DNA of 64,000 bases, taken from positions 1 through 64,000 of the forward strand of contig CAIUOU010000122.1 in NCBI GenBank assembly GCA_903900845.1, given 5' to 3'. A program made the translations under genes and the position numbers. Positions within the stretch are counted from its first letter, which is position 1. Every line of letters begins with the position of its first letter. The stretch is from an uncultured Opitutia bacterium (lineage in GTDB: Bacteria > Verrucomicrobiota > Verrucomicrobiia > Opitutales > Opitutaceae). This document shows positions 9,507 through 16,561 of the stretch, piece after piece. The notes below the pieces were generated by a model. The model was not told the DNA's origin, ran no database searches, and was given only the letters and a program-made list of their open reading frames with translations.

Positions 9507-10127
9507 ATGACTTCCTTCATCGAGAGAGTCGTGCGGTCGAAACTGACCGTCTGGGCGGCGATCGTTCTGCCCGGGCTTTGGCCGGCGTGGCCGTTCTTCG
9601 TGACCGACGATTCCGCCGCGCTGACCGACCCGCTCAAGTTCGTGCTGCATCACTGGGGATTGGTGGGCTGCGTGCTATTGGCGGCCGTTCTGACGTTTTC
9701 GCCCCTGCGGATCCTGTTTCCGCGATCGGCGGTCGCGCGGGCGCTGAACCGGCACCGCCGGCTCGTGGGCGTGGCGGCCTTCGCCTATGGCCTGCTCCAC
9801 TTCGTGGCGCACACGCGGCACGTCTACGATGGCACCTTCGAGACCTTCACCAAGGAGATCGGAAAACCGTTCCAACTCGCGGGGTTGGGCGCGCTCCTGA
9901 TCCTCCTCGTGCTGACCGTGACCAGCCTCAACGCGGTCGTGCGCCGGATGGGAGCGCGCGCGTGGAAGAACCTGCATCGTCTCGCCTATGTCGCGGCCGC
10001 CTTGGCGGCGTGGCATCAGGCGGACGCTCGCAAGGTGTTTCCGCTCCAGGTGGTCTGGATCTTCGGTCCGGTCGTCCTCCTGCAGATCGCCCGCCACTGG
10101 CGCGAGCGGCGGACGCCGGGCGGATGA
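9507..10127 (+). CDS. msrQ: Haem-binding membrane subunit MsrQ
   Basis: Inner-membrane b-haem protein that passes electrons to MsrP. The 206-residue chain has about six hydrophobic helices typical of the ferric-reductase-like transmembrane family. The conserved histidines are visible in FAYGLLHFVAHTRHVY, KNLHRLAYVAA and AAWHQADARKVFPLQ. The order msrP-msrQ is the standard one. The ATG at 9507 follows the repeat-bearing 330-bp gap, with no strong Shine-Dalgarno. It converges with pepT, whose stop is 10 bases away. Confidence 0.92.
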   Translation: MTSFIERVVRSKLTVWAAIVLPGLWPAWPFFVTDDSAALTDPLKFVLHHWGLVGCVLLAAVLTFSPLRILFPRSAVARALNRHRRLVGVAAFAYGLLHFVAHTRHVYDGTFETFTKEIGKPFQLAGLGALLILLVLTVTSLNAVVRRMGARAWKNLHRLAYVAAALAAWHQADARKVFPLQVVWIFGPVVLLQIARHWRERRTPGG

Positions 10128-10137
10128 GTTGTCCGGC

Positions 10138-11379
10138 TTAGCCCTGCTCTTCCCAGAGGCGAGCGAGGTGCAACAACGTCTCGACGCTCCGCGTCATGTC
10201 GTGGAGCGATACCCACTCGCGCTGGCTGTGCACTTCCTGCATGCCCGTGAAAATATTCGGCGCGGGCAGGCCCCGCGCGGTGAGGCGTGAGCCGTCGGTG
10301 CCGCCACGGATCGCGTTTACCACCGGCTCGATTCCCGCGCGCCGCACCGCGGCGAGGGCGAACTCGACCGGTCGCATGTCCTTCTCGAGCCAGTAGCGCA
10401 TGTTGCGGTACTGCTCGGAAAAATGAACGTCCACGCGGGCCCGCGGTTCGGCCGCCCGCACCACCGCGACGGCGTGCTCCACGAGCGCGCGTTTCGCCGC
10501 AAGCCCGTCCAACTCGAAGTCGCGCAGGATCAGCCGCACGGTCGCATGTTCGCTGTTGCCCGAGATCTCGACCGGATGGACGAACCCGTGGCGACCGGCG
10601 GTGCGCTCCGGCGACACTTCCGGTGGCAGCGCCGCCACGAAGCGCGCGGCCAGCCGGAGCGCATTGACCATCGTGTCCTTCGCCCAGCCCGGGTGGGCCG
10701 CGACACCGGTGAACTCCACCCGCGCGCCGTCGGCCGAAAAGGTCTCGTAGTTCACCTCGCCCCGCTCGCTGCCGTCGAGAGTGTAGGCCGCCGCGGCCCC
10801 GACGAGCGCGAGATCCAGCTGCTCCACGCCGCGCCCGATCTCCTCGTCGGGGTTGAAGCAAACCCGGATCGAACCATGCGGAATCTCCGGGTGGCGCAGC
10901 AGGTGGCGCGCGGCTGCCATCACGATGGCGACGCCCGCCTTGTCGTCCGCGCCAAGCAGCGTCGTGCCGCTGGCGGTGATGATGTCCTCGCCCTGAGCCC
11001 TCCGGAGGTATGTCAGCGCCGCTGGATCCAGCACCTGCGCGGGATCATCGGGCAACGTGATCGGCCGGCCGTCGTAGGCGCGGTGCACGATCGGACGCGC
11101 TCCACCCGGGAGCTCCGTGGCGGTGTCGACATGCGCAAACCAGGCGATCGTTGGGACGCTGGACCGCCGGGTGGTGGCAGGGATTGTGGCGAGCACGTAG
11201 CCGTGCTCCGTGATCGCGACGTCGGCCGCGCCGATTTCCCGCAGCTCGCGTTCCAGCAGTCGCAGCAGCGCCCACTGGCACGGAGTGCTGGGTGTGCCGG
11301 TGCCGTGCGCGTCGCTCCGCGTCTCGATGCGCACGTAGCGGCAGAAACGCTCCAGCAGGTCCTCGGAGTCGATCGTCAT
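10138..11379 (-). CDS. pepT: Peptidase T (M20 tripeptidase)
   Basis: Cytosolic zinc aminotripeptidase of 413 residues. Family motifs are FAHVDTA (first zinc His and the Asp), LLGADDKAG (bridging Asp), FNPDEEIGRG (catalytic Glu pair), then YTLDGSERGEVNYETFSA, the EISGNSEHA region of the dimerisation domain, and RGGTDGSRL and IFTGMQEVHSQREWV for the last zinc ligand. I chose the ATG at 11379 (MTIDSEDLLERFCRYVRIET), which matches the usual family N-terminus; an upstream start at 11436 adds 19 residues unlike the family. It converges with msrQ. Confidence 0.95.
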   Translation of the reverse strand: MTIDSEDLLERFCRYVRIETRSDAHGTGTPSTPCQWALLRLLERELREIGAADVAITEHGYVLATIPATTRRSSVPTIAWFAHVDTATELPGGARPIVHRAYDGRPITLPDDPAQVLDPAALTYLRRAQGEDIITASGTTLLGADDKAGVAIVMAAARHLLRHPEIPHGSIRVCFNPDEEIGRGVEQLDLALVGAAAAYTLDGSERGEVNYETFSADGARVEFTGVAAHPGWAKDTMVNALRLAARFVAALPPEVSPERTAGRHGFVHPVEISGNSEHATVRLILRDFELDGLAAKRALVEHAVAVVRAAEPRARVDVHFSEQYRNMRYWLEKDMRPVEFALAAVRRAGIEPVVNAIRGGTDGSRLTARGLPAPNIFTGMQEVHSQREWVSLHDMTRSVETLLHLARLWEEQG

Positions 11380-11445
11380 GCCCGCAGCCCAGCGCGGCGG
11401 CCAACGGCGGGCGAGGGCGAAAAGGTTAATAACCAACCTCGCGAA

Positions 11446-11688
11446 TCACGGCCTGCCTTGACGTTTGTAGCGGTCGATTTCCTGGGGCGTGACCACCACG
11501 GCGAAGCGCCGTCGGAATTGTCGGGACCCGGCAACGACGCCTCTTGCGTCGCCGCGGTGACTTTCCTCAAGGGCAACGGAAAGTATCGAAATCACTTCCT
11601 GCCCCAAGGTGCGCCCGTGACTTACGGCGCGGGCCTTGAGGCGCCGATGGAGTCGCGCGGGGACGTTTCTGATGGTGAGATCTGGCGT
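11446..11688 (-). pseudogene. Decayed FitA-type ribbon-helix-helix antitoxin, start codon reads ACG
   Basis: In the gap between pepT and the DUF6250 gene, the minus strand encodes about 80 residues. They begin TPDLTIRNVPARLHRRLKAR, continue AVSHGRTLGQEVISILSVAL, and end KRQGRP at the stop 11446-11448. This matches the start of FitA-like antitoxins (MP-LTIRNVP--LH--LKARA---GRS---E--AIL--AL). The position of the initiator Met is codon ACG at 11686-11688, and no ATG, GTG or TTG lies near in frame. The reading frame overlaps no neighbour except by a few bases upstream. No PIN toxin follows; pepT is next. I read it as an orphan antitoxin that lost its start and its partner. ACG initiation cannot be excluded. 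Confidence 0.6.
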
Positions 11689-11710
11689 GCGGTGACCGGA
11701 AAAAAGCGGC

Positions 11711-12373
11711 TCAGCGCCTTGAAAGACTGCTCTCCCGCACCTTGAAATTCCTGATCTCGAGACGGCTCCTCACCGTCCGCAGGCCGAACCAGCCGGAGAT
11801 GAGCGGGGCGGGGTCGCGGTGGGTGAAGATGAGTTCGTCGTCGCACCAGTACTCGGCGACGCCATCTCGGGCGACGAGGCGGAGGCGGTAGGTGTGGTTG
11901 GGGCGCAGGAGGAGTCGCGGGGTAGCGAGGTCGTGCTCCGGGCGCAGGGGGCGGGCGTCGCTACCGTCGTAGCGGCGGAACCGCACGGTCGTGTTGTTGT
12001 TACCGCCTTGGCCGACGTAGTAGGTGTGCAGGTTATTGTAGTCGGCGAAGCGACCCGTGCGACCGGCGGGTATCGCGCCGGGCAATTTCGGATCCAGCGC
12101 CATCCAGAAGCAGTTCAGGTCCGAGAGCCGGTCGAAGGGACCACCCGCCACGACGACCTTCGCCTCGTAGGTGATTTCAACCGGGGCGGTCAGCCGCTCG
12201 CGCCACCAGACCGTGCAGCCACCGGCGTCGCGGATCACGAGGGCGTCGCCCTCCACTTTCACGGAGCCGCCCGGCATCTGTTCCACCGACCATTGCGCGA
12301 GGTCGGCTGTCGGCGCCGCGATCAGAGCCGTGGCGGCGCACACCAGACCGAGGCTGAAGGAGATGATCCTCAT
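11711..12373 (-). CDS. Secreted DUF6250 domain protein
   Basis: A 220-residue exported protein with signal peptide MRIISFSLGLVCAATALIAA. The mature part matches DUF6250: WSVEQMPGGSVKVEGDALVI, DAGGCTVWWRERL, then SDLNCFWMALDP, and HTYYVGQGGNNNTTVRFRRY. The fold is expected to be a concanavalin-like beta-sandwich related to YesU-type carbohydrate proteins, so a role in polysaccharide use is likely but unproven. The start overlaps the stop of the ABC ATPase gene (ATG at 12373, or GTG at 12376), so translation is probably coupled. That pairing of a secreted lectin-like protein with an ATPase is unusual. Confidence 0.8.
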   Translation of the reverse strand: MRIISFSLGLVCAATALIAAPTADLAQWSVEQMPGGSVKVEGDALVIRDAGGCTVWWRERLTAPVEITYEAKVVVAGGPFDRLSDLNCFWMALDPKLPGAIPAGRTGRFADYNNLHTYYVGQGGNNNTTVRFRRYDGSDARPLRPEHDLATPRLLLRPNHTYRLRLVARDGVAEYWCDDELIFTHRDPAPLISGWFGLRTVRSRLEIRNFKVRESSLSRR

Positions 12374-13170
12374 CACCGGGTGGCCGCGCCGGCCAGTTGG
12401 AGTACGCCGCCCTTTTGACGCAGCCGCAGCGGGGCGCCGAAGGCTTTGGACAATACGGTCGAGGTCAGTACCTCCACGCGCGGCCCGGCGGCGAGTACAC
12501 GGCCGGATTTCAACACCAGGGTGTGCGTGAAGGCCGGGGTGATCTCCTCGACGTGGTGGGTCACCAGCACGAGCGAGGTGGCATGCGACCCGCGGTGGCG
12601 GGCGAGCCGTTCGACGCTCGCGAGGAAACGATGGCGCGCCACGGGGTCGAGGCCCGCGCAGGGCTCATCGAGGATGAGCAGCCGCGGGCGCGCCATCAGC
12701 GCGCGGGCGATCAGGACCCGTTGCCGCTCGCCTTGGGAAAGATAGGCCCACTCGCGGTCGGCGAGGCGGGCGATGCCGGCCAGGCGCATTAGGCGACGCG
12801 CCGCGGTGCGGTCGGCGCGGGTGCCGGCGTGCCAGAGGTCGAGCTGCGCGTATTTGCCGCTCATCACCGTTTCGAGGGCCACCTCCGACGGAGGGATCGA
12901 CTGCTGGAAGGCGCTCGTGACCACCCCGAGGTGCAGCCGCAGTTCCCGCCAATCACTCGCGCCGTAGCGGCGGCCGAGCACCGCGAAGCCGCCCGCGGTC
13001 GGGGAAAGAAAGCCCGTCAACGCCTTCAGCAGCGAGGTCTTGCCCGAGCCATTGGCTCCCAGGACGACCCAGTGTTCGCCCGCCGCTACCCGCCAGCTGA
13101 TGTCGCGGAGGATGACGGCCCGGCCCCGCGCGACGCGCAGGCGGCTTACCTCGAGTATGGGCTCCTTCAC
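12373..13170 (-). CDS. ABC transporter ATP-binding protein, ModF/YlmA-like
   Basis: Stand-alone ABC ATPase of 265 residues. Motifs are Walker A GANGSGKTS, Q-loop region TSAFQQSIP, signature LSQGERQRV, Walker B LLILDEP and the switch VTHHVEE. The chain resembles the single-domain proteins related to ModF/YlmA. No permease or binding protein is adjacent, so its partner is unknown. I chose GTG at 13170 (VKEPILEVSRLRVARG), where similarity to ABC proteins starts; a start at 13221 would add 17 unrelated residues. It is divergent from the nuclease gene at 13231, with about 60 bases between them for both promoters. Confidence 0.88.
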   Translation of the reverse strand: MKEPILEVSRLRVARGRAVILRDISWRVAAGEHWVVLGANGSGKTSLLKALTGFLSPTAGGFAVLGRRYGASDWRELRLHLGVVTSAFQQSIPPSEVALETVMSGKYAQLDLWHAGTRADRTAARRLMRLAGIARLADREWAYLSQGERQRVLIARALMARPRLLILDEPCAGLDPVARHRFLASVERLARHRGSHATSLVLVTHHVEEITPAFTHTLVLKSGRVLAAGPRVEVLTSTVLSKAFGAPLRLRQKGGVLQLAGAATR

Positions 13171-13230
13171 GGAGCGCGACAGTGCGGGCGGAGGGTTGCG
13201 TCGGTCAACCGCGCGCCTCAACTACGCCGA

Positions 13231-14736
13231 ATGCGCCCGTTCCTTCGTCTTTCAGCGATCCTCGTCGTGCTGCTCGCGCCGCAGCTGCCGGCGCGGACTT
13301 TCACGGTGGTCGCGTACAACGTGGAGAACCTCTTCGATCTCGACGGCGTCAGCGGCTACGAGGACTACCAGTCCGCGCGGTACACGCCGGCCCACGCCCT
13401 CACCAAGCTGCGCAACATCGCGGGCGTCGTGGCCAAGTTCGACGGCGGTCGCGGACCCGACGTCCTGCTCCTGAGCGAGATCGAGGTCGACGCCACGCCC
13501 GGAGCCGCCGCGCCTGATTACGACGCGATCCTCGCGCGGCTTCGCGGGAAGACTCTGGATCAGCTGCTGGCTGCCAAAACGCTGGACCCCGCGGTGGCCG
13601 ACCTGCCCGCCGAGGCGCTGCTGCTCAAGGCCTTGGCCGACGCCGGTATCACGGGCTACCGGGTCATCACCGGCGAGAACGTCACCGCACCAGGTTCCGA
13701 ACGCCGCCAGGAGATCCGGTGCGCGGTGTTGACGCGGCTGCCGGTGCGGAATGTGCGCTCCCATGCCACGCTGAACGCACGCGCGATCCTCGAGGTGCAG
13801 ACGGACGTCGACGGCGCGCCGCTGTATCTCTTCGCCAACCATTGGAAATCGGGTGCGAGCGACCCGGAGTCCGAGCCGGTGCGTGTCGCCAATGCCCGTA
13901 CCCTGCGGACCCGGCTCGACGAAATCCTCTCCTCCGATCCCAACGCCGACATCATCATCGGCGGCGACCTCAACTCGCAGTACAACCAGCGCCAGCGTTA
14001 CCCGCGCATGAAGGAGACCGGCATCAACGATGTGCTCGGCTCCCAGGGCAACGAGCTCGCGGTGCGGCAGCCGGGGCGTCCGCTCTACAACCTCTGGTTC
14101 GAGCTTCCGGCGGAGCAGCGCGGCAGCGACACCTACCGCGGCGAGTGGGGCACGTTGATGCACCTCATCATCTCGCGCGGGTTGTACGACCACCAGGGCG
14201 TCCAGTACGTCGACAATTCCTTTGCGGTGGGAAAATTCGCCGGCCTTAACGCCGATGCGGAAGGCCTGCCGGTGCGATGGACCTTCGACGGTCCGGCGGG
14301 GGCCGGTTTTTCGGATCACTTTCCGGTCGCCGCCACCTTCAAGGCCGTTCCGGACGGCCGTCGCGATCGCTGGCTCGCGCTGAAGAACGCCTCCGAAGGA
14401 GGCGTGACCGGCGACGCGGTGAAAACGATCGACTACGCCAAAATGGATCTCGCCGGCCGCGCGTTGCGTCCGGACGCCCTGCCAGCGGGCACGCGGTTGC
14501 AGCAGGACGAGTTCAAGGGCCGCCTGGTGCGCGTCGAAGGACGCGTGGCGGCAGGCTCACGGTTGGCGGTGGAGCTTCGCGGCGAAACCTTCGACGTGTG
14601 GGTGCCCGACGAGGCCCTCCGCGGCCGGCTGCGGTCCGAGTCCCGCGAGGGCGCCACGATGCGGTTCTTCGGGGAGTTGGGTCAGTACCGAGGACGCTGG
14701 CAGTTTGTCATCCAGCATGAATCATGGGTGAAGTGA
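13231..14736 (+). CDS. Secreted endonuclease/exonuclease/phosphatase family protein
   Basis: A 501-residue protein with a signal peptide (MRPFLRLSAILVVLLAPQLPA) followed by an EEP-fold domain: FTVVAYNVENLFDLDG (metal-binding Asn/Glu), LFANHWKSG, IIIGGDLNSQ (catalytic Asp and Asn) and GFSDHFPVAATF (catalytic His). After about residue 370 comes an OB-like C-terminal module (GRLVRVEGRVAA ... FGELGQYRGRWQFVI) resembling nucleic-acid-binding domains of secreted nucleases. The likely role is extracellular DNA or phosphoester hydrolysis. It is followed after 7 bases by an ArsC/Spx-like gene on the same strand. Confidence 0.88.
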   Translation: MRPFLRLSAILVVLLAPQLPARTFTVVAYNVENLFDLDGVSGYEDYQSARYTPAHALTKLRNIAGVVAKFDGGRGPDVLLLSEIEVDATPGAAAPDYDAILARLRGKTLDQLLAAKTLDPAVADLPAEALLLKALADAGITGYRVITGENVTAPGSERRQEIRCAVLTRLPVRNVRSHATLNARAILEVQTDVDGAPLYLFANHWKSGASDPESEPVRVANARTLRTRLDEILSSDPNADIIIGGDLNSQYNQRQRYPRMKETGINDVLGSQGNELAVRQPGRPLYNLWFELPAEQRGSDTYRGEWGTLMHLIISRGLYDHQGVQYVDNSFAVGKFAGLNADAEGLPVRWTFDGPAGAGFSDHFPVAATFKAVPDGRRDRWLALKNASEGGVTGDAVKTIDYAKMDLAGRALRPDALPAGTRLQQDEFKGRLVRVEGRVAAGSRLAVELRGETFDVWVPDEALRGRLRSESREGATMRFFGELGQYRGRWQFVIQHESWVK

Positions 14737-14743
14737 TCGCGCC

Positions 14744-15103
14744 ATGCTGACCGTCTACACCTACGCCAAGTGTTCCACCTGCCGCGCCGCCACGAAGTGG
14801 CTGCAGGAGCGGGGCGTGCCGTTTGAGGAACGCCCGATTCGGGAGACCCCGCCTTCGTTGGCGGAATTGCGCCGCATGCTGGCGGCGCGCGACGGCGAGA
14901 TCCGACGTCTCTTCAACACCTCCGGCGCGGATTACCGGGAGCAGGGGCTGGGCGAGAAACTGCCCGGCCTCTCCGAGGTTGCGGCATTGGCGCTCCTGGG
15001 CGGCAACGGCAACCTTGTGAAACGCCCCTTTGCGCTCGGCGACGGCGTGGCGCTAACAGGGTTCGACGCCGGGGCTTGGGAAGAGGCATTCTCCCGCCGA
15101 TGA
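14744..15103 (+). CDS. ArsC/Spx-like thioredoxin-fold protein
   Basis: A 119-residue thioredoxin-fold protein of the ArsC/Spx/YffB family. It has a redox-type CSTC motif at residues 10-13 (YTYAKCSTCRAATKWL), the RPIRETPPSLAELRRML block, and KRPFAL near the C-terminus. YffB-type members act in glutathione-linked reduction. Spx proteins bind RNA polymerase, but nothing shows that here. The arsenite carrier gene in this window is almost 50 kb away, so an arsenate reductase role is not supported by context. Its stop overlaps the ATG of the next small gene (ATGA). Confidence 0.85.
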   Translation: MLTVYTYAKCSTCRAATKWLQERGVPFEERPIRETPPSLAELRRMLAARDGEIRRLFNTSGADYREQGLGEKLPGLSEVAALALLGGNGNLVKRPFALGDGVALTGFDAGAWEEAFSRR

Positions 15104-15360
15104 GCACGTCTGCCCTGGATCCCTGCCTCGCGGCCTCGCTGCGCTGGCTCACCACGCACGCGGGATTTCCCGCCCGCCGGCTGCCGGACGATGCCGTGGG
15201 CATGATTTGCGTGGCCGCGCTGGCGGCGGCCGAGGAGGAGGCGGAGCGCGAGCGTTTCCTGATCGAGCGCCGCAATCCGGCGCAGACGTCCGCGCTCAAG
15301 GCCCTCGGGCTTCGGCGGTCACAGGTCCACTTCAAGTGCGACAACAGCGCGAAGGTCTGA
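15100..15360 (+). CDS. Small unknown protein
   Basis: An 86-residue protein that I do not recognise. The ATG at 15100 overlaps the stop of the ArsC/Spx-like gene (ATGA), which supports real, coupled translation. The sequence is Ala/Glu-rich in the middle (VAALAAAEEEAERERFLIE), predicted helical, with two or three cysteines and a basic C-terminal half (GLRRSQVHFKCDNSAK). It has no signal peptide or membrane segment. It lies 39 bases upstream of tatD in an apparent four-gene plus-strand run. Confidence 0.65.
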   Translation: MSTSALDPCLAASLRWLTTHAGFPARRLPDDAVGMICVAALAAAEEEAERERFLIERRNPAQTSALKALGLRRSQVHFKCDNSAKV

Positions 15361-15399
15361 CCGCTGCGACGGGCTCTGCGCCACGCGCCTGATCCCGCG

Positions 15400-16200
15400 A
15401 TGGAGCTCTTCGACACGCACACCCACCTGGAGTCGTTCGCGCGACGGGGTGACCTGCCGGCGGTGCTGGAGCGTGCGCGTCAGGCGGGCGTTGCGACGAT
15501 GGTCACCATCGGCACGGGTCCGGATGATTGGGAGCTTTACCGCGGACTCGCGGCGAAGCATTCCGCCGACGGACTCGTGCGCCACACCGTCGGGTTGCAT
15601 CCGTGTTCAGTCGACGCCGGCTGGGAGGTGGCGGTGGCGGGAATCGAGGCGCGCTGGAAGATTGAACCGCGGCCGGTGGCGCTCGGCGAGTGCGGCCTCG
15701 ACCGTTTCCATCTGCCCAAGGATCCCGACGAGGCGGCGCGTATCTTCGGTTGGCAGCAGGCGGCCTTCGCGGGGCAGTTGGCGATCGCGCGACGTCTGGA
15801 CGCGCCGCTGGTGGTGCATTCGCGCGGGGCCTTCGCGGAGTGTGTCGCGATGATTGAGGCCAGCGGTGTCGACTGGCGCCGGGTGGTGTTTCACTGCTTC
15901 ACCGAGGGCGCGGCGGAGATCGGCGAACTTAACCGGCGCGGCGGTCTCGGTTCGTTCACCGGCATTATCACCTACAAGACGGCCGAGGCCGTGCGGGCGG
16001 CGGCCCTCGCGCAGGGCCTCGCGCGGTTCATGCTCGAGACCGACGCGCCCTATCTCACACCGATGCCGCACCGCGGAAAACCGAACGAACCCGCGTTCGT
16101 GCGGCACACGGCGGAGTTCGCGGCGGGGTTGTTCGGCGTCCCACCGGTGGAGCTGGCGCGGATCTCTACGGAAAACGCGCGGAGTTTCCTCGGGCTTTGA
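15400..16200 (+). CDS. TatD family metal-dependent hydrolase
   Basis: TIM-barrel metal-dependent DNase of 266 residues. Metal ligands are visible in FDTHTHLES (His7 and His9), ALGECGLDRF (Glu), VVHSRGAF, VFHCFTEGA and LETDAPYLTPMPHRG (Asp). TatD proteins are 3'-5' exonucleases implicated in DNA repair and fragmentation; despite the name they are not part of the Tat translocon. Full length. It ends the plus-strand run and faces the prolyl oligopeptidase gene across a repeat-bearing gap. Confidence 0.92.
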   Translation: MELFDTHTHLESFARRGDLPAVLERARQAGVATMVTIGTGPDDWELYRGLAAKHSADGLVRHTVGLHPCSVDAGWEVAVAGIEARWKIEPRPVALGECGLDRFHLPKDPDEAARIFGWQQAAFAGQLAIARRLDAPLVVHSRGAFAECVAMIEASGVDWRRVVFHCFTEGAAEIGELNRRGGLGSFTGIITYKTAEAVRAAALAQGLARFMLETDAPYLTPMPHRGKPNEPAFVRHTAEFAAGLFGVPPVELARISTENARSFLGL

Positions 16201-16561
16201 TGCCGGCGCGGCTCCGCCGCAACCGAAGGGGAGTTAAGTAGGAACATGGAGGTCACCGAGGCCCGATCCGAGTTCGCAGAGTCCTATCCACAGGCCTAGG
16301 CAGTAGGTCGGATCAAGCTCCCGAATCGCTCCGCGCGTGAGTAACCACGGATGGACACCGATCGACACGGATGAGCTGGGCTCGATGTAGCCGCGGCTGC
16401 TAGCTGCGGATAATTTTACCGGCCAGACGGTTGAAGGCCATTCCGATGGCAGCCGACTTAATTCGCAGGCCGCGCAGATGAATGCGAAGCCAGTGCGACC
16501 GAGGTAAATCTTCGCAAGAAAACACGTTTCCGGGCTACGGTAGTACGTAGCCCGCCGCGGC
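16201..16561. other. Convergent intergenic region with composite repeat
   Basis: This 361-bp gap lies between convergent tatD and prolyl oligopeptidase genes. It contains one copy of the composite repeat (16321-16410). A short ORF at 16246-16299 (MEVTEARSEF..., 17 codons) has a GGAG-like sequence upstream but is too short to call. No classic terminator with a T-run is visible for either gene. Confidence 0.6.
16321..16410 (+). repeat. Composite intergenic repeat, copy 1
   Basis: The unit runs CCGAATCGCTCCGCG, GTAACCACGGATGG, ATCGACACGG, then TGTAGCCGCGGCTGC hairpin. It aligns without gaps, over about its first 60 bases, to 54501-54560; by eye 46 of 60 positions match. After the hairpin both copies also run into a CGCAGAT-type stretch. 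Both loci lie just past the 3' end of a gene. Confidence 0.7.

Noticed and set aside
14744-15103. Arsenate reductase linked to the arsenite carrier at the right edge
   Set aside because: The two genes are almost 50 kb apart and the family also includes non-arsenic proteins, so no functional link can be claimed.
16246-16299. 17-codon ORF MEVTEARSEF... after tatD
   Set aside because: A GGAG-like site precedes it, but it is too short and unsupported to call a gene; it may be chance.
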